Source: Desulfatirhabdium butyrativorans DSM 18734 (GTDB lineage: Bacteria; Desulfobacterota; Desulfobacteria; Desulfobacterales; Desulfatirhabdiaceae). From it: a stretch of 64,000 nucleotides of DNA. The stretch lies in NCBI RefSeq assembly GCF_000429925.1, contig NZ_AUCU01000015.1, forward strand, positions 1-64,000. Reading direction: 5' to 3'. A program made the translations under genes and the position numbers. Under the pieces are notes generated by a model, which was not told the origin of the DNA, did not search any database, and worked only from the letters and a program-made list of their open reading frames with translations. This document shows, piece after piece, positions 44,760 through 53,171 of the stretch (position 1 is its first letter; each line of letters opens with the position of its first letter).

Positions 44760-46300
44760 ACGTGTATCTGATGTTTTCGGACAGAGATTTCGACATGAAC
44801 GACGAGTCTCCTTTCAACGAAGAATCGCTCATTCAGGATTTGGAGTTGGAGCCGCTTCTTCAGGAAATGAGCCTGGGAGATCGCTTTCTGTATGGCGTCG
44901 TGCGAAAAGCCCTCATGTGTAGCCTGAAAGACCCGGAACGTATCCGGTATCGTCAGCAGGTGCTCCAGGATTGCCTCAATCATGCCTCGGCTGTGCATCG
45001 CCTATACGACATCGCCGTTTCGGCCATCGAACAGGAGAAAAAGCATTATTTCGGCATTTTCATGCGGTACCCGGTTTCCATTCTGCATTCGTCGCTCGAA
45101 TTGATGCGGGATCTGGTGGGCCACTTGAAACAGGTCCGCAAGATTGCAGATGATGAAGGGAATGACTTTTCATCACCGGGATTCAGCCGTCTCTATTCGA
45201 TGATCCGCGCAGAGCTTTCGGATACCTATTTTGATGAAATCGAAAATCATCTGAAAGCGCTGCGGTTTCCGGACGGGGTGCTCATTCGCGCCGGACTCGG
45301 GCAGGGGAACAAAGGCCGGGATTATGTTCTGCTGCAACATCGGCCCAAACGAACGCCCTGGCTTCATCGAATTTTCTCCGAGAAACGATCCGTGTTCCGC
45401 TTTACGATTGCTCCTCGGGATGAAAACGGCGCCAAAGCCTTGTCGGAACTCCGGGACAGAGGGATCAACCGGGCGGCCAATGCCCTTGCCCAGGCAACGG
45501 AGCATATCCTGCATTTTTTCAAGGCGCTTCGCGTCGAACTGGGCTTTTACATCGCCTGCATGAACCTTTGGGACAACTGGAATGGAAAACGGTGGCCCCT
45601 GACGTTTCCGGATCCCCAGCCGCTTGGCCGATGCATCCATCGTTTTCTCGGGCTCGTTGACATCTGCCTGGCGTTTCGCATGAAAGCGCTGCCGACCGGA
45701 AACGATATCCAGGCGGACGATCGGATGCTGGTCATCGTTACGGGCGCCAATCAGGGCGGAAAATCGACGTTTCTGCGCAGCGTCGGGCAGGCGCAATTGA
45801 TGATGCAGTGCGGGATGTTTGTTGCAGCCCTTTCTTTCAGGGCCAATGTTTGCGACGGATTGTACACGCATTTCAAGCGCGAGGAAGATCCGGGCATGAC
45901 CAGCGGCAAGCTCGATGAAGAATTGCGCCGCATGGATGAGATTGTCGCGCGGATTCGACCGAATGCGATGGTATTGCTCAACGAATCATTTGCAGCGACC
46001 AATGAGCGGGAGGGATCGGAAATCGCCCGCCAGATCACGCAAGCGCTTGCCGAAAGCCGGATCAAGATATTCTATGTCACTCACCTGTATGCATACGCCC
46101 ATGACATGTTTCAACAGAAAAGCGCGTACACGCTATTTCTGAGGGCTGAGCGGGAAGCGGACGGCCACCGTACGTTTCGGATCTTACCAGGGGAGCCATT
46201 GGAAACCAGCCACGGGAAAGACCTCTATCAAGCCATCTTCGGCCGCGCGATGGAGGCGCCGGGTGGCGGCGATGCCGGTATGGCAGGGGCAAGCCCATGA
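44756..46300 (+). CDS. MutS-like ATPase B
   Basis: This 514-residue protein overlaps gene A by four bases (ATGA). The architecture is the same: helical N-terminus, then Walker A T-G-A-N-Q-G-G-K-S-T, H-F-K-R-E-E-D-P near 385, Walker B A-M-V-L-L-N-E-S-F-A-A-T, and F-Y-V-T-H-L. It has no mismatch-recognition domain. It differs clearly from gene A outside the ATPase motifs, so the pair is an old duplication and not a recent one. The tight overlap suggests a heterodimer with one ATP site from each, as in MutSalpha. The target (DNA, ribosome or membrane) is unknown. The tail is Gly/Ala-rich. Confidence 0.85.
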   Translation: MNVYLMFSDRDFDMNDESPFNEESLIQDLELEPLLQEMSLGDRFLYGVVRKALMCSLKDPERIRYRQQVLQDCLNHASAVHRLYDIAVSAIEQEKKHYFGIFMRYPVSILHSSLELMRDLVGHLKQVRKIADDEGNDFSSPGFSRLYSMIRAELSDTYFDEIENHLKALRFPDGVLIRAGLGQGNKGRDYVLLQHRPKRTPWLHRIFSEKRSVFRFTIAPRDENGAKALSELRDRGINRAANALAQATEHILHFFKALRVELGFYIACMNLWDNWNGKRWPLTFPDPQPLGRCIHRFLGLVDICLAFRMKALPTGNDIQADDRMLVIVTGANQGGKSTFLRSVGQAQLMMQCGMFVAALSFRANVCDGLYTHFKREEDPGMTSGKLDEELRRMDEIVARIRPNAMVLLNESFAATNEREGSEIARQITQALAESRIKIFYVTHLYAYAHDMFQQKSAYTLFLRAEREADGHRTFRILPGEPLETSHGKDLYQAIFGRAMEAPGGGDAGMAGASP

Positions 46301-46968
46301 CTTTTATGCTCTCAAACGGTGAAATTCATTTCTTGTGGTGGTTCATCCAGGGCAGCATCATGTCGCCGTCGACGCGGGAGCGGTTGTGGAAAGGCTGGGG
46401 GATGTGCGAGCGGCATGCATGGGGATTCATGGTGATGGAGGCGGCCTTCCATCAGGGATATATGCATGGCGCCGCCATTTTGTATGAAGACCTGATGTGC
46501 CGGGCTGCTCACCTGTTTGGCGCGCGATGGCCCAAAGCGTGGCGGATCCGGAGCGGCTTCCGGGAGAAAGGGCCCTGTTTGTTGTGTGAAGCCGGATACG
46601 GCCCCCAAAGCCGGGGGGCGGCAGGAGAGAAGCTGGTGATTACCGGGCGTGATCTGACCGAGATTCGACAGATGGCCCGGTTGACCATGCAGGACTGGTC
46701 CGGCACCGTATGCGGCATCTGTATCGGTCAGGAAAACGGCTTTCGATGCCGAAAACACCTCATTGCAGATCTGGCGATGGGCAAGAGACCAAATCTTGAA
46801 GCGCATGCCCGGCGGGTCGATGATATGGCGACCCGCCTTCGCACCTATGCATGTTCGTTTCGCTACGGCTTTCACGGAACATCGACACGCAGGGACATGG
46901 CTGCACTGATCGAGGCCGTTGGCTGGTGCAGCGGATGGAAAACATTGTTCGATATTCTCGATGAATGA
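46297..46968 (+). CDS. Cys-containing protein, DUF6062-like, third gene of MutS-like operon
   Basis: This 223-residue protein overlaps MutS-like B by ATGA. A segment M-S-P-S-T-R-E-R-L-W and then C-E-R-H-A-W-G-F recalls DUF6062 proteins, whose typical form is S-x-G-F-C-x-x-H-A-W. Later pairs C-L-L-C-E and C-G-I-C-I with C-R-K-H may bind a metal. I know no function for this family. Its coupled translation with two MutS-like ATPases under a fluoride riboswitch makes it a candidate partner or cofactor of that pair. The end faces the UspA gene with 30 bp between them. Confidence 0.65.
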   Translation: MTFMLSNGEIHFLWWFIQGSIMSPSTRERLWKGWGMCERHAWGFMVMEAAFHQGYMHGAAILYEDLMCRAAHLFGARWPKAWRIRSGFREKGPCLLCEAGYGPQSRGAAGEKLVITGRDLTEIRQMARLTMQDWSGTVCGICIGQENGFRCRKHLIADLAMGKRPNLEAHARRVDDMATRLRTYACSFRYGFHGTSTRRDMAALIEAVGWCSGWKTLFDILDE

Positions 46969-46998
46969 AATTCTGCCACAGTCGAGAGCAGGTGCGTA

Positions 46999-47415
46999 TT
47001 ATCGCACCACGAAAACGGAGCAATGGCTGTAGGCGATGATCCGTTTGGCCACCGATCCGACCAGCCACCGTTGTGTCAATGTATCGCCGCGATGGCCCGT
47101 CACGATCACGTCCACGTTCTTTTCTTCGGCCGCCTGAACGATCTGCTCGGCCGGATGCCCGACCCGCACTTCGCACGACATCTCGATGCCCTGCGCCTGC
47201 GCAAGTTCCCTCAGGCATTTGTAATGCCCCTCGAAGTATTCTCTGGCGTTATCCAGCATTTCCTGCAGCTCGACGGCAACCGCCGGCTCTCCCGGGCTTG
47301 CCACCGAAACCACGGTCATTTTGGCGCCATATTTTACCGCCATATCCAGTGCGTAGCGAAAGGCCTTCTCGGATTGTTTCGAGCCGTCGTAGGCGACAAT
47401 CATGTTCTTGATCAT
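46999..47415 (-). CDS. Universal stress protein (single UspA domain)
   Basis: This 138-residue protein starts at ATG 47415 with aaggag eight bases upstream. It begins M-I-V-A-Y-D-G-S, the start of a UspA fold. The ATP-binding loop G-H-R-G-D-T-L-T-Q-R-W-L-V-G-S-V is complete, so it is likely an ATP-binding Usp. It lies 52 bp after the antiporter gene on the same strand, so it is probably the second gene of the riboswitch-controlled transcript. Usp genes have been noted among fluoride-riboswitch targets. Confidence 0.88.
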   Translation of the reverse strand: MIKNMIVAYDGSKQSEKAFRYALDMAVKYGAKMTVVSVASPGEPAVAVELQEMLDNAREYFEGHYKCLRELAQAQGIEMSCEVRVGHPAEQIVQAAEEKNVDVIVTGHRGDTLTQRWLVGSVAKRIIAYSHCSVFVVR

Positions 47416-47467
47416 CTCGATCTCCTTTCTGTGAATGGTATCCATCAGACATCCGCAGGGATGTTCA

Positions 47468-48664
47468 TCAATCTTTCGGATTTCTTTCGGTCCCCGAAGG
47501 ATTTTCATTTTCCGGGGTTGGGAGCAAATGCCGCGGCATGAAGGCGACGCTTGCGATGAGTGTCGGAATGACGGCGCTTGCAATGACGGTTGCGACCAGA
47601 AATGAATACTGGGCCTGATCGACGATGCCATGCGAAAGACCGTAGAGGGAGGAAATCGTGCCGAAGGTCAGGCCGGTGGACATCATCAGGGTATAGTACC
47701 ATTTTTCCTGATACTGTTTGCGGAAGATCGCAACGAATGGATACAATCCGAAAATTTTTGCAAGTACCTTCCCGAAAAACAGGAGCACGAAGACAAGGGG
47801 AGCTGCGATCAGGGCGGGAAGCGATACGAAGGTTCCGGCTCGCAGAAAGTAGATCGGGGTAAGAAAACCGACGGTCAGGGTGCGAATCCTGCGCATCCAC
47901 AGGGCATCCTGGGAAGAAAATTCGGCCAGCACCATGCCGATGAGGTAGGCCGGCAAAACGGCTTCACTGCCGGACCACAAGGCCAGGGCACCGAGGGCGA
48001 AGAGGATGAAGATGACCCATTTGGTGCGAATGGCGGCGGTCCGGTAGGCATAGATGCGGGTGAGGCTGCGGCTCATCCATGGAAGCAATACCAGAACAAC
48101 GATGGTCACTACGATAAAGACGATCGTTTTGTATGTGAATGGCGCAAAGAGCAAACCGAGTGCGATGACCGTTCCCAGGTCGTTGATGAAACAGGCCCCG
48201 AGGATCCCTTTCCCGAATTCCGTCCGGTTGAAACCGGTCTCCAGCATCACGGCGTAAACGACAGCCATGGATGTGGTGGACAGGGCCACACCTGCCAGAA
48301 GGCTTGCCTGGGTTTCCCAGTGCAGCAGGTATTTGGCAACTGCCGCACACCCGAGAAAGGGTGCCAGAAAACCGACAAATCCGACGATCGTGACTTCCTT
48401 GATCTTGGCCTTGATGACTTCGGGCTCCAATTCCGCGCCTGCCAGGAAGGTCAGCAGGATCGCCCCGGAAGATGCCAGAAATTTCAGCCAGTCCTCATTG
48501 GACCCCAGTTGCTGGAGCATCCCGAAATGATGGGCCACCGCCGCGGTGGCGACCCCCACGCAGATTTCCACCAGGGCAATGGAAATTTTCAGATGATAGG
48601 CGAGAATTGCCGAGAACACGGCAAGTCCAAGCCAGATACTTGCGAGTGTCAACATGTGTTCCAT
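47468..48664 (-). CDS. Cation/proton antiporter (CPA family)
   Basis: This 398-residue membrane protein starts at M-E-H-M-L (48664), with aaggag ten bases upstream. About 12-13 hydrophobic segments are visible. Features of the Na+/H+ exchanger domain include T-F-L-A-G-A-E-L-E-P near residue 80, A-L-S-T-T-S-M-A-V-V-Y-A near 135, and F-I-N-D-L-G-T-V-I-A-L with the conserved N-D pair near 170. It is preceded by a fluoride riboswitch and attenuator, which implies induction by fluoride. It may export fluoride or restore pH/ion balance during fluoride stress. It has no CrcB or CLC-F similarity. Confidence 0.85.
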   Translation of the reverse strand: MEHMLTLASIWLGLAVFSAILAYHLKISIALVEICVGVATAAVAHHFGMLQQLGSNEDWLKFLASSGAILLTFLAGAELEPEVIKAKIKEVTIVGFVGFLAPFLGCAAVAKYLLHWETQASLLAGVALSTTSMAVVYAVMLETGFNRTEFGKGILGACFINDLGTVIALGLLFAPFTYKTIVFIVVTIVVLVLLPWMSRSLTRIYAYRTAAIRTKWVIFILFALGALALWSGSEAVLPAYLIGMVLAEFSSQDALWMRRIRTLTVGFLTPIYFLRAGTFVSLPALIAAPLVFVLLFFGKVLAKIFGLYPFVAIFRKQYQEKWYYTLMMSTGLTFGTISSLYGLSHGIVDQAQYSFLVATVIASAVIPTLIASVAFMPRHLLPTPENENPSGTERNPKD

Positions 48665-48705
48665 GGTTTCCTGTCTCCTTTTTTCGGGATGATGATACCG
48701 AACCA

Positions 48706-48732
48706 AATAAAAAACCCGCTTTTCAGCGGGTT
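48706..48732 (-). terminator. Attenuator in the leader of the antiporter gene
   Basis: On the minus strand aacccgc and gcgggtt form a 7-bp stem with a 6-base loop followed by six Ts, a standard intrinsic terminator located between the riboswitch and the antiporter start. The preceding segment tttcagcggg (minus strand, 48761-48770) is complementary to cccgctgaaa in the terminator's 5' half, so it can act as antiterminator. This is a complete transcriptional expression platform. Confidence 0.88.
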
Positions 48733-48778
48733 CTGGTGAAGTCATCTATGGAACGACTCCCCGCTGAAAGGATCAACG

Positions 48779-48846
48779 CGGTAGGAGTCATCAGCCGACC
48801 AGCAAGCGGGCGGTGCGGCAAAGGAAGGGGGAACTCCATCCCCGGC
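48779..48846 (-). promoter_or_regulatory. Fluoride (crcB-type) riboswitch upstream of antiporter-uspA
   Basis: Reading the minus strand: ggggatggagttcccc, a linker, accgcc, a variable loop, then ggctgatgactcctacc, a full match to the crcB motif consensus. GGAGU and ACUCC form the pseudoknot, and GGGG/CCCC the first stem. Aptamer, antiterminator (48761-48770) and terminator (48706-48732) lie in order before the antiporter start at 48664. In the family, fluoride with Mg2+ stabilises the aptamer and turns expression on. Confidence 0.93.
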
Positions 48847-48940
48847 GGGCTTCATATCATTGGGGAAGGCGAAATGCAAGATGAAATCATTGGCGGGGAT
48901 GTGATTGTTTTGACACCCTGTAGCGAAGATGGTAGGTAGT

Positions 48941-49015
48941 GGCTGAACGAAAAACCCCTATTTGGAGCATCGCGCCGCCTGCGGGCAGGCAAGTTTCCGC
49001 AGTATAGCAAAAGAG
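48941..49015. repeat. Partial copy of the ctgaacgaaaaacccctatttggagca repeat
   Basis: The segment ctgaacgaaaaaccccta followed by tttggagcatcgcgccg and ctgcgggcaggcaa matches, inverted, the right end of the element at 40574-40705. It lies between the riboswitch leader and the rhomboid gene. Confidence 0.6.
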
Positions 49016-49055
49016 CCCGCCCCATGCTCAGGATGGTCAATAACAGGAAATCGGT

Positions 49056-49781
49056 ATGCCGATGCGTTTGGAAAATGTTCGTGAGGATCAACTCTATCGG
49101 ATTCTGCTGGGTATCAATGTGGTTTTTTTCGCCCTGTGCATCCTGATCGATCCTTTCCATGTCAATTGGAGCATGAATCCCTTTCAGCTACTGACTCCCT
49201 CGGACCGGGTGCTGGTCATGATGGGTGCAACCGGCACGCTGCCCATCGATCGGATGCACCGGTGGTGGTCGCTTCTTTCGGCCAATTACCTGCATGGAAG
49301 CCTGCTGCACCTGTTGTTCAACATGGCGGCCCTGCGTCAACTGGCTGCACTCATCTTCGATGGATATGGGCCTTCCCGCATGATCGCCATCTATACGGTA
49401 AGTGGGATTGCCGGATTTGCGGTCTCTTATATTGCCGGTGTGACGCTGACCATCGGGGCTTCGGCTTCGCTTTGCGGGTTGATGGGTGCCGGTATGCTCT
49501 TGGGGCAGCAGATTGGCGGTGATGGGGGGCGGCTACTGTTTCGTCAGATCGGCTCCTGGGCGCTGGGCGTGTTTGTATTTGGCTTGCTGATTCCGGGGAT
49601 CAACAACTGGGGGCATGGCGGTGGGCTCGCTTGCGGCTATCTGCTTGCCTGGGTGCTGGAGCACCGGAGGCGAAAACAGGAATCCGCGGCTGACAGGGCG
49701 CTGGCCTGGGTCTGTATCGCTGCGACTGCGCTGATCCTGCTGTATGCCGCCGTATCGACGCTGTTCTACAGGCTGGGCTGA
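49056..49781 (+). CDS. Rhomboid-family intramembrane serine protease
   Basis: This 241-residue protein has about seven membrane segments. Motifs in order: H-L-L-F-N-M-A-A-L (HxxxN), then T-I-G-A-S-A-S-L-C-G-L with the catalytic Ser of GxSx, then N-N-W-G-H-G-G-G with the catalytic His. All active-site residues are present. An acidic-to-hydrophobic insertion (L-T-P-S-D-R...R-M-H-R-W-W) before HxxxN is as in bacterial rhomboids. The substrate is unknown. ATG 49056 follows aacaggaaatcgg. Confidence 0.9.
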   Translation: MPMRLENVREDQLYRILLGINVVFFALCILIDPFHVNWSMNPFQLLTPSDRVLVMMGATGTLPIDRMHRWWSLLSANYLHGSLLHLLFNMAALRQLAALIFDGYGPSRMIAIYTVSGIAGFAVSYIAGVTLTIGASASLCGLMGAGMLLGQQIGGDGGRLLFRQIGSWALGVFVFGLLIPGINNWGHGGGLACGYLLAWVLEHRRRKQESAADRALAWVCIAATALILLYAAVSTLFYRLG

Positions 49782-49892
49782 GCAGCAGCCCGGCTTTGCC
49801 CATGCGCTTCGTCCGAATGACACAGAAGGACTTTTGCAATCGCTCCCGAAATCCCTTGTTTCATTGCATTCAACTCGTGGAGGAATCGGATC

Positions 49893-50546
49893 GTGGATAC
49901 TCGGCAATATGTGATCGACAATTTATCTCTTGGTGAATCCTGGAGAATGTTTCGCATCCTGGGCGAATTTGTGGAAGGAATCGAAGCCCTGCACAAGATC
50001 GGGCCTGCAGTGAGCATTTTCGGCTCAGCTCGGGTGAAGCCGGAAGAAGAGGCTTACAAACAGGCCGAAGCCTTAGGCGCCCGGTTTGCCAAACAAAAAA
50101 TCGCGGTGATTACCGGCGGAGGCGGCGGGATCATGGAGGCGGCAAACAAGGGGGCTGCCGAGGCGGGCGGCGTTTCGGTCGGCATGAACATCCATCTGCC
50201 TTTCGAGCAGAAGCCGAATCCCTATGCCAACGTTCAGATCGAGTTCAAATATTTTTTCATCCGCAAGGTCATGTTCGTGAAATATGCCATGGCCTACATC
50301 GTGATGCCGGGAGGGCTTGGCACACTCGATGAGCTGTTCGAGGCCGTTACCCTCATCCAGACCCACCGCATCAAGCCGTTTCCGGTCATTCTCATGGGCT
50401 CCGATTACTGGAGCGGACTGATCCAGTGGATCAAAAAGCATCTTCTGGCCAACAAGCGGATTTCTCCGGAAGACATCGAAATATTTCAGGTCATGGACGA
50501 TCCGGATGCCGTTGTCAAAATGGTTCAGAAGCTGGTTATTCTGTGA
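49893..50546 (+). CDS. LOG-family nucleotide phosphoribohydrolase-like protein
   Basis: This 217-residue protein starts with GTG 49893 behind tggaggaatcgg. S-I-F-G-S-A-R near residue 40, T-G-G-G-G-G-I-M-E-A-A near 73, and M-P-G-G-L-G-T-L-D-E-L-F-E near 138 are the LOG/YvdD motifs (P-G-G-x-G-T-x-x-E active site). The family releases nucleobases such as adenine or cytokinins from nucleoside monophosphates. It is a single gene. The repeat fragment at 49810-49850 lies just upstream. Confidence 0.88.
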   Translation: MDTRQYVIDNLSLGESWRMFRILGEFVEGIEALHKIGPAVSIFGSARVKPEEEAYKQAEALGARFAKQKIAVITGGGGGIMEAANKGAAEAGGVSVGMNIHLPFEQKPNPYANVQIEFKYFFIRKVMFVKYAMAYIVMPGGLGTLDELFEAVTLIQTHRIKPFPVILMGSDYWSGLIQWIKKHLLANKRISPEDIEIFQVMDDPDAVVKMVQKLVIL

Positions 50547-50633
50547 TGAGAAGGGAAAAAGGGAATAGGGGTGGATGGGAACGTTATATTTTTTTCGGAG
50601 CTACTTTCTTGAAAATAGGCTTCATCCGCTTTT

Positions 50634-50717
<84 letters not shown>

Positions 50718-50844
50718 CTCCGGCAGCTTCAGAGAAGTTCCCGATGCAGCACAAAATGGCCTGCCCTGCGGCTCAGGTCGGGCAAAAAACGAAGTCTTGA
50801 TCCCAAGGGCCTGTCGCCCATAGCCCCCATCCGGGGAGGATGCC

Positions 50845-51747
50845 ATGGCGCTTGACCTTCATCGCATCGTGTGTATGGTGGATTTTTCGGCGCTATCCCG
50901 CGTCGGTATTCGGCTCGGCGCCGAATTGGCCGGGCGCTGCGGAGCGTCGCTGGCCGCCTTTTACGGAGTGAACCTGCCCGGAGACGTCGTCTACGGCTCC
51001 GATTATTCCTACAGCAAACCGAAACAGCATCGCCTTCTGGCCGAGGCAAAGGAGAAAATGCGGGCGTTTCTCCAGGGCCATTCGGATATCGATGGCCGGG
51101 TTGTCGAAGGAGAGCCGGTTGAAGTGCTATGCCGCCTGGTGCGGCAGGAGGCAATCGATCTGGTGATCGTTACCGCCCGCCGCATGCGGGGAATCCGGCG
51201 ATGGGTGAGCGGAAACCTGATCGAGCGGCTGATCCGCCACATCGATTGCCCGGTGCTGGTTATCGGCTGTGATCGCAACAACGGCCAGGATGCATTTCTC
51301 AGCATACCTCAGATTGCGGCCATCACCCTGCCGGACGAACGCCATCGGCCATTGATGGCGAGCGCCGTCCAAATTTCACGCGCCTTCGGTGCAGGGCTCG
51401 AGCTGCTTCATGTGCTGGAGGCCCCGCTCGATGTGGAATCGGAGCCTTACGAGACGGCTCAGGCCCATCTGGAGCAGGGCGCCGCAAAGCAACTGCAGGA
51501 AACGGCGATCCAGTTGGGTGCCGATCCAGAGCGTATTCAAACGACGATTCTGGAGGGTGCGCCGACAACGGTCCTGCCCGCTTACTTCAATGAATGCCAA
51601 TCGACGATGGTCATCGTCGGTGTGAGACGATCCCATCCGCTCAAAAAAAACGTGATCGGTTCAACCACGGAAACCGTGGTTCGACACTATCCCCGCTGTA
51701 TTCTGACCTATCCCATTTTTGATGGAGATAAGCCTGACCATGGCTGA
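50845..51747 (+). CDS. Tandem universal stress protein (two UspA domains)
   Basis: This 300-residue protein starts at ATG 50845 behind ggggaggatgcc. The first Usp domain (1-140) begins R-I-V-C-M-V-D-F-S. Its loop (T-A-R-R-M-R-G-I-R-R) is a poor match to the ATP-binding motif. The second domain (150-290) has G-V-R-R-S-H-P-L...I-G-S-T-T-E-T-V, close to G-x2-G-x9-G-S/T. Overlap of 8 bp with the following deacetylase-like gene suggests co-expression. It probably acts in stress adaptation. The ligand is uncertain. Confidence 0.88.
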   Translation: MALDLHRIVCMVDFSALSRVGIRLGAELAGRCGASLAAFYGVNLPGDVVYGSDYSYSKPKQHRLLAEAKEKMRAFLQGHSDIDGRVVEGEPVEVLCRLVRQEAIDLVIVTARRMRGIRRWVSGNLIERLIRHIDCPVLVIGCDRNNGQDAFLSIPQIAAITLPDERHRPLMASAVQISRAFGAGLELLHVLEAPLDVESEPYETAQAHLEQGAAKQLQETAIQLGADPERIQTTILEGAPTTVLPAYFNECQSTMVIVGVRRSHPLKKNVIGSTTETVVRHYPRCILTYPIFDGDKPDHG

Positions 51748-52786
51748 GCTGATCGTGTTTCATGATGAGCGGTTCTCCTATCACGATCCCGGAGAAGGAC
51801 ACCCCGAAAACGCCGGACGGATCGTGGCCGCGAAAAAGGCTTTGGATGCTTTCGGCGGCGGCTTGCGGATCGATCCCGGCCGGATGATCGATCCGGTCGA
51901 TCTCGAGCGGTTGCACAGCCCGGCCTATATCCGTTTCGTGAAGGAAAGCGCCAGGAAAGAGCGCTCATCCCTCTCATCGGATACCTTCGCCTCATCTGCC
52001 ACCTACGAGACGGCCCTTCTGGCTGCAGGCACGGCACAGGCTGCCGTTGAAGCCGTCCTGCAGGGGAGCTGCCGACGCAGTTTCGCCCTGGTCCGCCCCC
52101 CTGGTCACCATGCGGAATTCGGGCGATCGATGGGCTATTGCGTGTTCAGCAACACGGCGCTCGCTGCCGAATTCGCCATGCGCCGCTTCGGTCTTCAGCG
52201 TATCCTCATCGTCGATTGGGACGTGCATCACGGAAACGGCACCCAGCATCTGTTCGAAGCCGACCCGCGGGTGGTGTTTTTTTCGGTCCATCAGAGCCCA
52301 CTCTTCCCGGGTACGGGCCATGTGACGGAAGTCGGCCGTGGCAGAGGGGAAGGCTACACCGTCAACGTTCCCCTTCCGAAAGGATGCACGGATGCGGACT
52401 ATGCAATGGTTTTCGAACGAATTCTATGCCCTCTGGCCGAAGCCTGTCGGCCGGAACTCATCCTGATTTCCGCAGGCTTCGATGCCCATGCGGACGATCC
52501 CATGGCCGGGATGCGGGTCAGTGCGGCCGGGTTCTCCGAGATGACCCGATCCGTGATGGCGATGGCACAAGCCTTGTGCGGCGGCAGACTCGCGCTGATC
52601 CTGGAAGGCGGATACCATCCCGATGCCCTGACGGAAAGTCTGGCTGCCGTATTGCGGCGATTAGGTGATTCCGATATTTCCGCCTTGCCGCCTGCCCGGA
52701 CGGCACAACCATCGAGCGCCTTTTTGCACCTGTGGAAACGGTTCCGTTCGGTGCACCAGCAGTTCTGGAGATGCTTCACCCAATAG
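51740..52786 (+). CDS. Histone deacetylase/acetoin utilisation family amidohydrolase
   Basis: This 348-residue protein starts at ATG 51740, overlapping the UspA stop. R-P-P-G-H-H-A holds the catalytic His pair. I-V-D-W-D-V-H-H-G-N-G-T and A-G-F-D-A-H-A-D-D-P supply the zinc Asp, His, Asp. A Tyr-containing G-G-Y-H-P-D near residue 300 completes the site. The family deacetylates lysines, acetylpolyamines or similar amides. The pairing with a Usp gene may reflect regulation of acetylation under stress, which is inference. Confidence 0.92.
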   Translation: MAELIVFHDERFSYHDPGEGHPENAGRIVAAKKALDAFGGGLRIDPGRMIDPVDLERLHSPAYIRFVKESARKERSSLSSDTFASSATYETALLAAGTAQAAVEAVLQGSCRRSFALVRPPGHHAEFGRSMGYCVFSNTALAAEFAMRRFGLQRILIVDWDVHHGNGTQHLFEADPRVVFFSVHQSPLFPGTGHVTEVGRGRGEGYTVNVPLPKGCTDADYAMVFERILCPLAEACRPELILISAGFDAHADDPMAGMRVSAAGFSEMTRSVMAMAQALCGGRLALILEGGYHPDALTESLAAVLRRLGDSDISALPPARTAQPSSAFLHLWKRFRSVHQQFWRCFTQ

Positions 52787-52823
52787 CGGGCGGCTTTTCT
52801 GCCAGCCCGGAAAGGAAGGTCTC

Positions 52824-53165
52824 ATGAACAAGATCACCATCATGGAGGCTTCGGTCCGGAAATGGGAAGACATCATTGCCGGCAAGAGTTCGGACGGCGG
52901 CGTTCTCGATTGCCCGCCGTGCCGGATTTTCTATATCCTTCGCTGTTTCGGATGCCCGATCGCCAAGTACACCGGACATAAATTCTGCGTTGGCTCTCCC
53001 TATCCGGATTGGTACTGGCATCACATCGAGGCGCATGACAAGATCTTCCGGAGAATCTACTGCCCGACCTGTTTGAAATACGCCGAAGCCATGCGGGATT
53101 TCATGAAAGACATCGTTGCGGATCTCCGGAAAAAAGAGGCATTGGCGTTGAAAGATCGGGATTGA
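52824..53165 (+). CDS. Small Cys-rich protein
   Basis: This 113-residue protein starts at ATG 52824 behind ggaaaggaaggtctc. Three Cys groups are visible (C-P-P-C, C-F-G-C-P-I, and C-P-T-C) plus Trp/His-rich W-Y-W-H-H, so metal or cluster binding is likely. It is followed by a helical, charged tail. I do not recognise a family. It lies 38 bp after the deacetylase-like gene and 7 bp before the membrane protein gene, within the same probable operon. Confidence 0.7.
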   Translation: MNKITIMEASVRKWEDIIAGKSSDGGVLDCPPCRIFYILRCFGCPIAKYTGHKFCVGSPYPDWYWHHIEAHDKIFRRIYCPTCLKYAEAMRDFMKDIVADLRKKEALALKDRD

Positions 53166-53171
53166 ACGGCC

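Noticed and set aside
47630-48739. Long plus-strand frame opposite the antiporter
   Set aside because: It is antisense to clear membrane-protein coding and its sequence is low-complexity (Gly/Gln/Asp).
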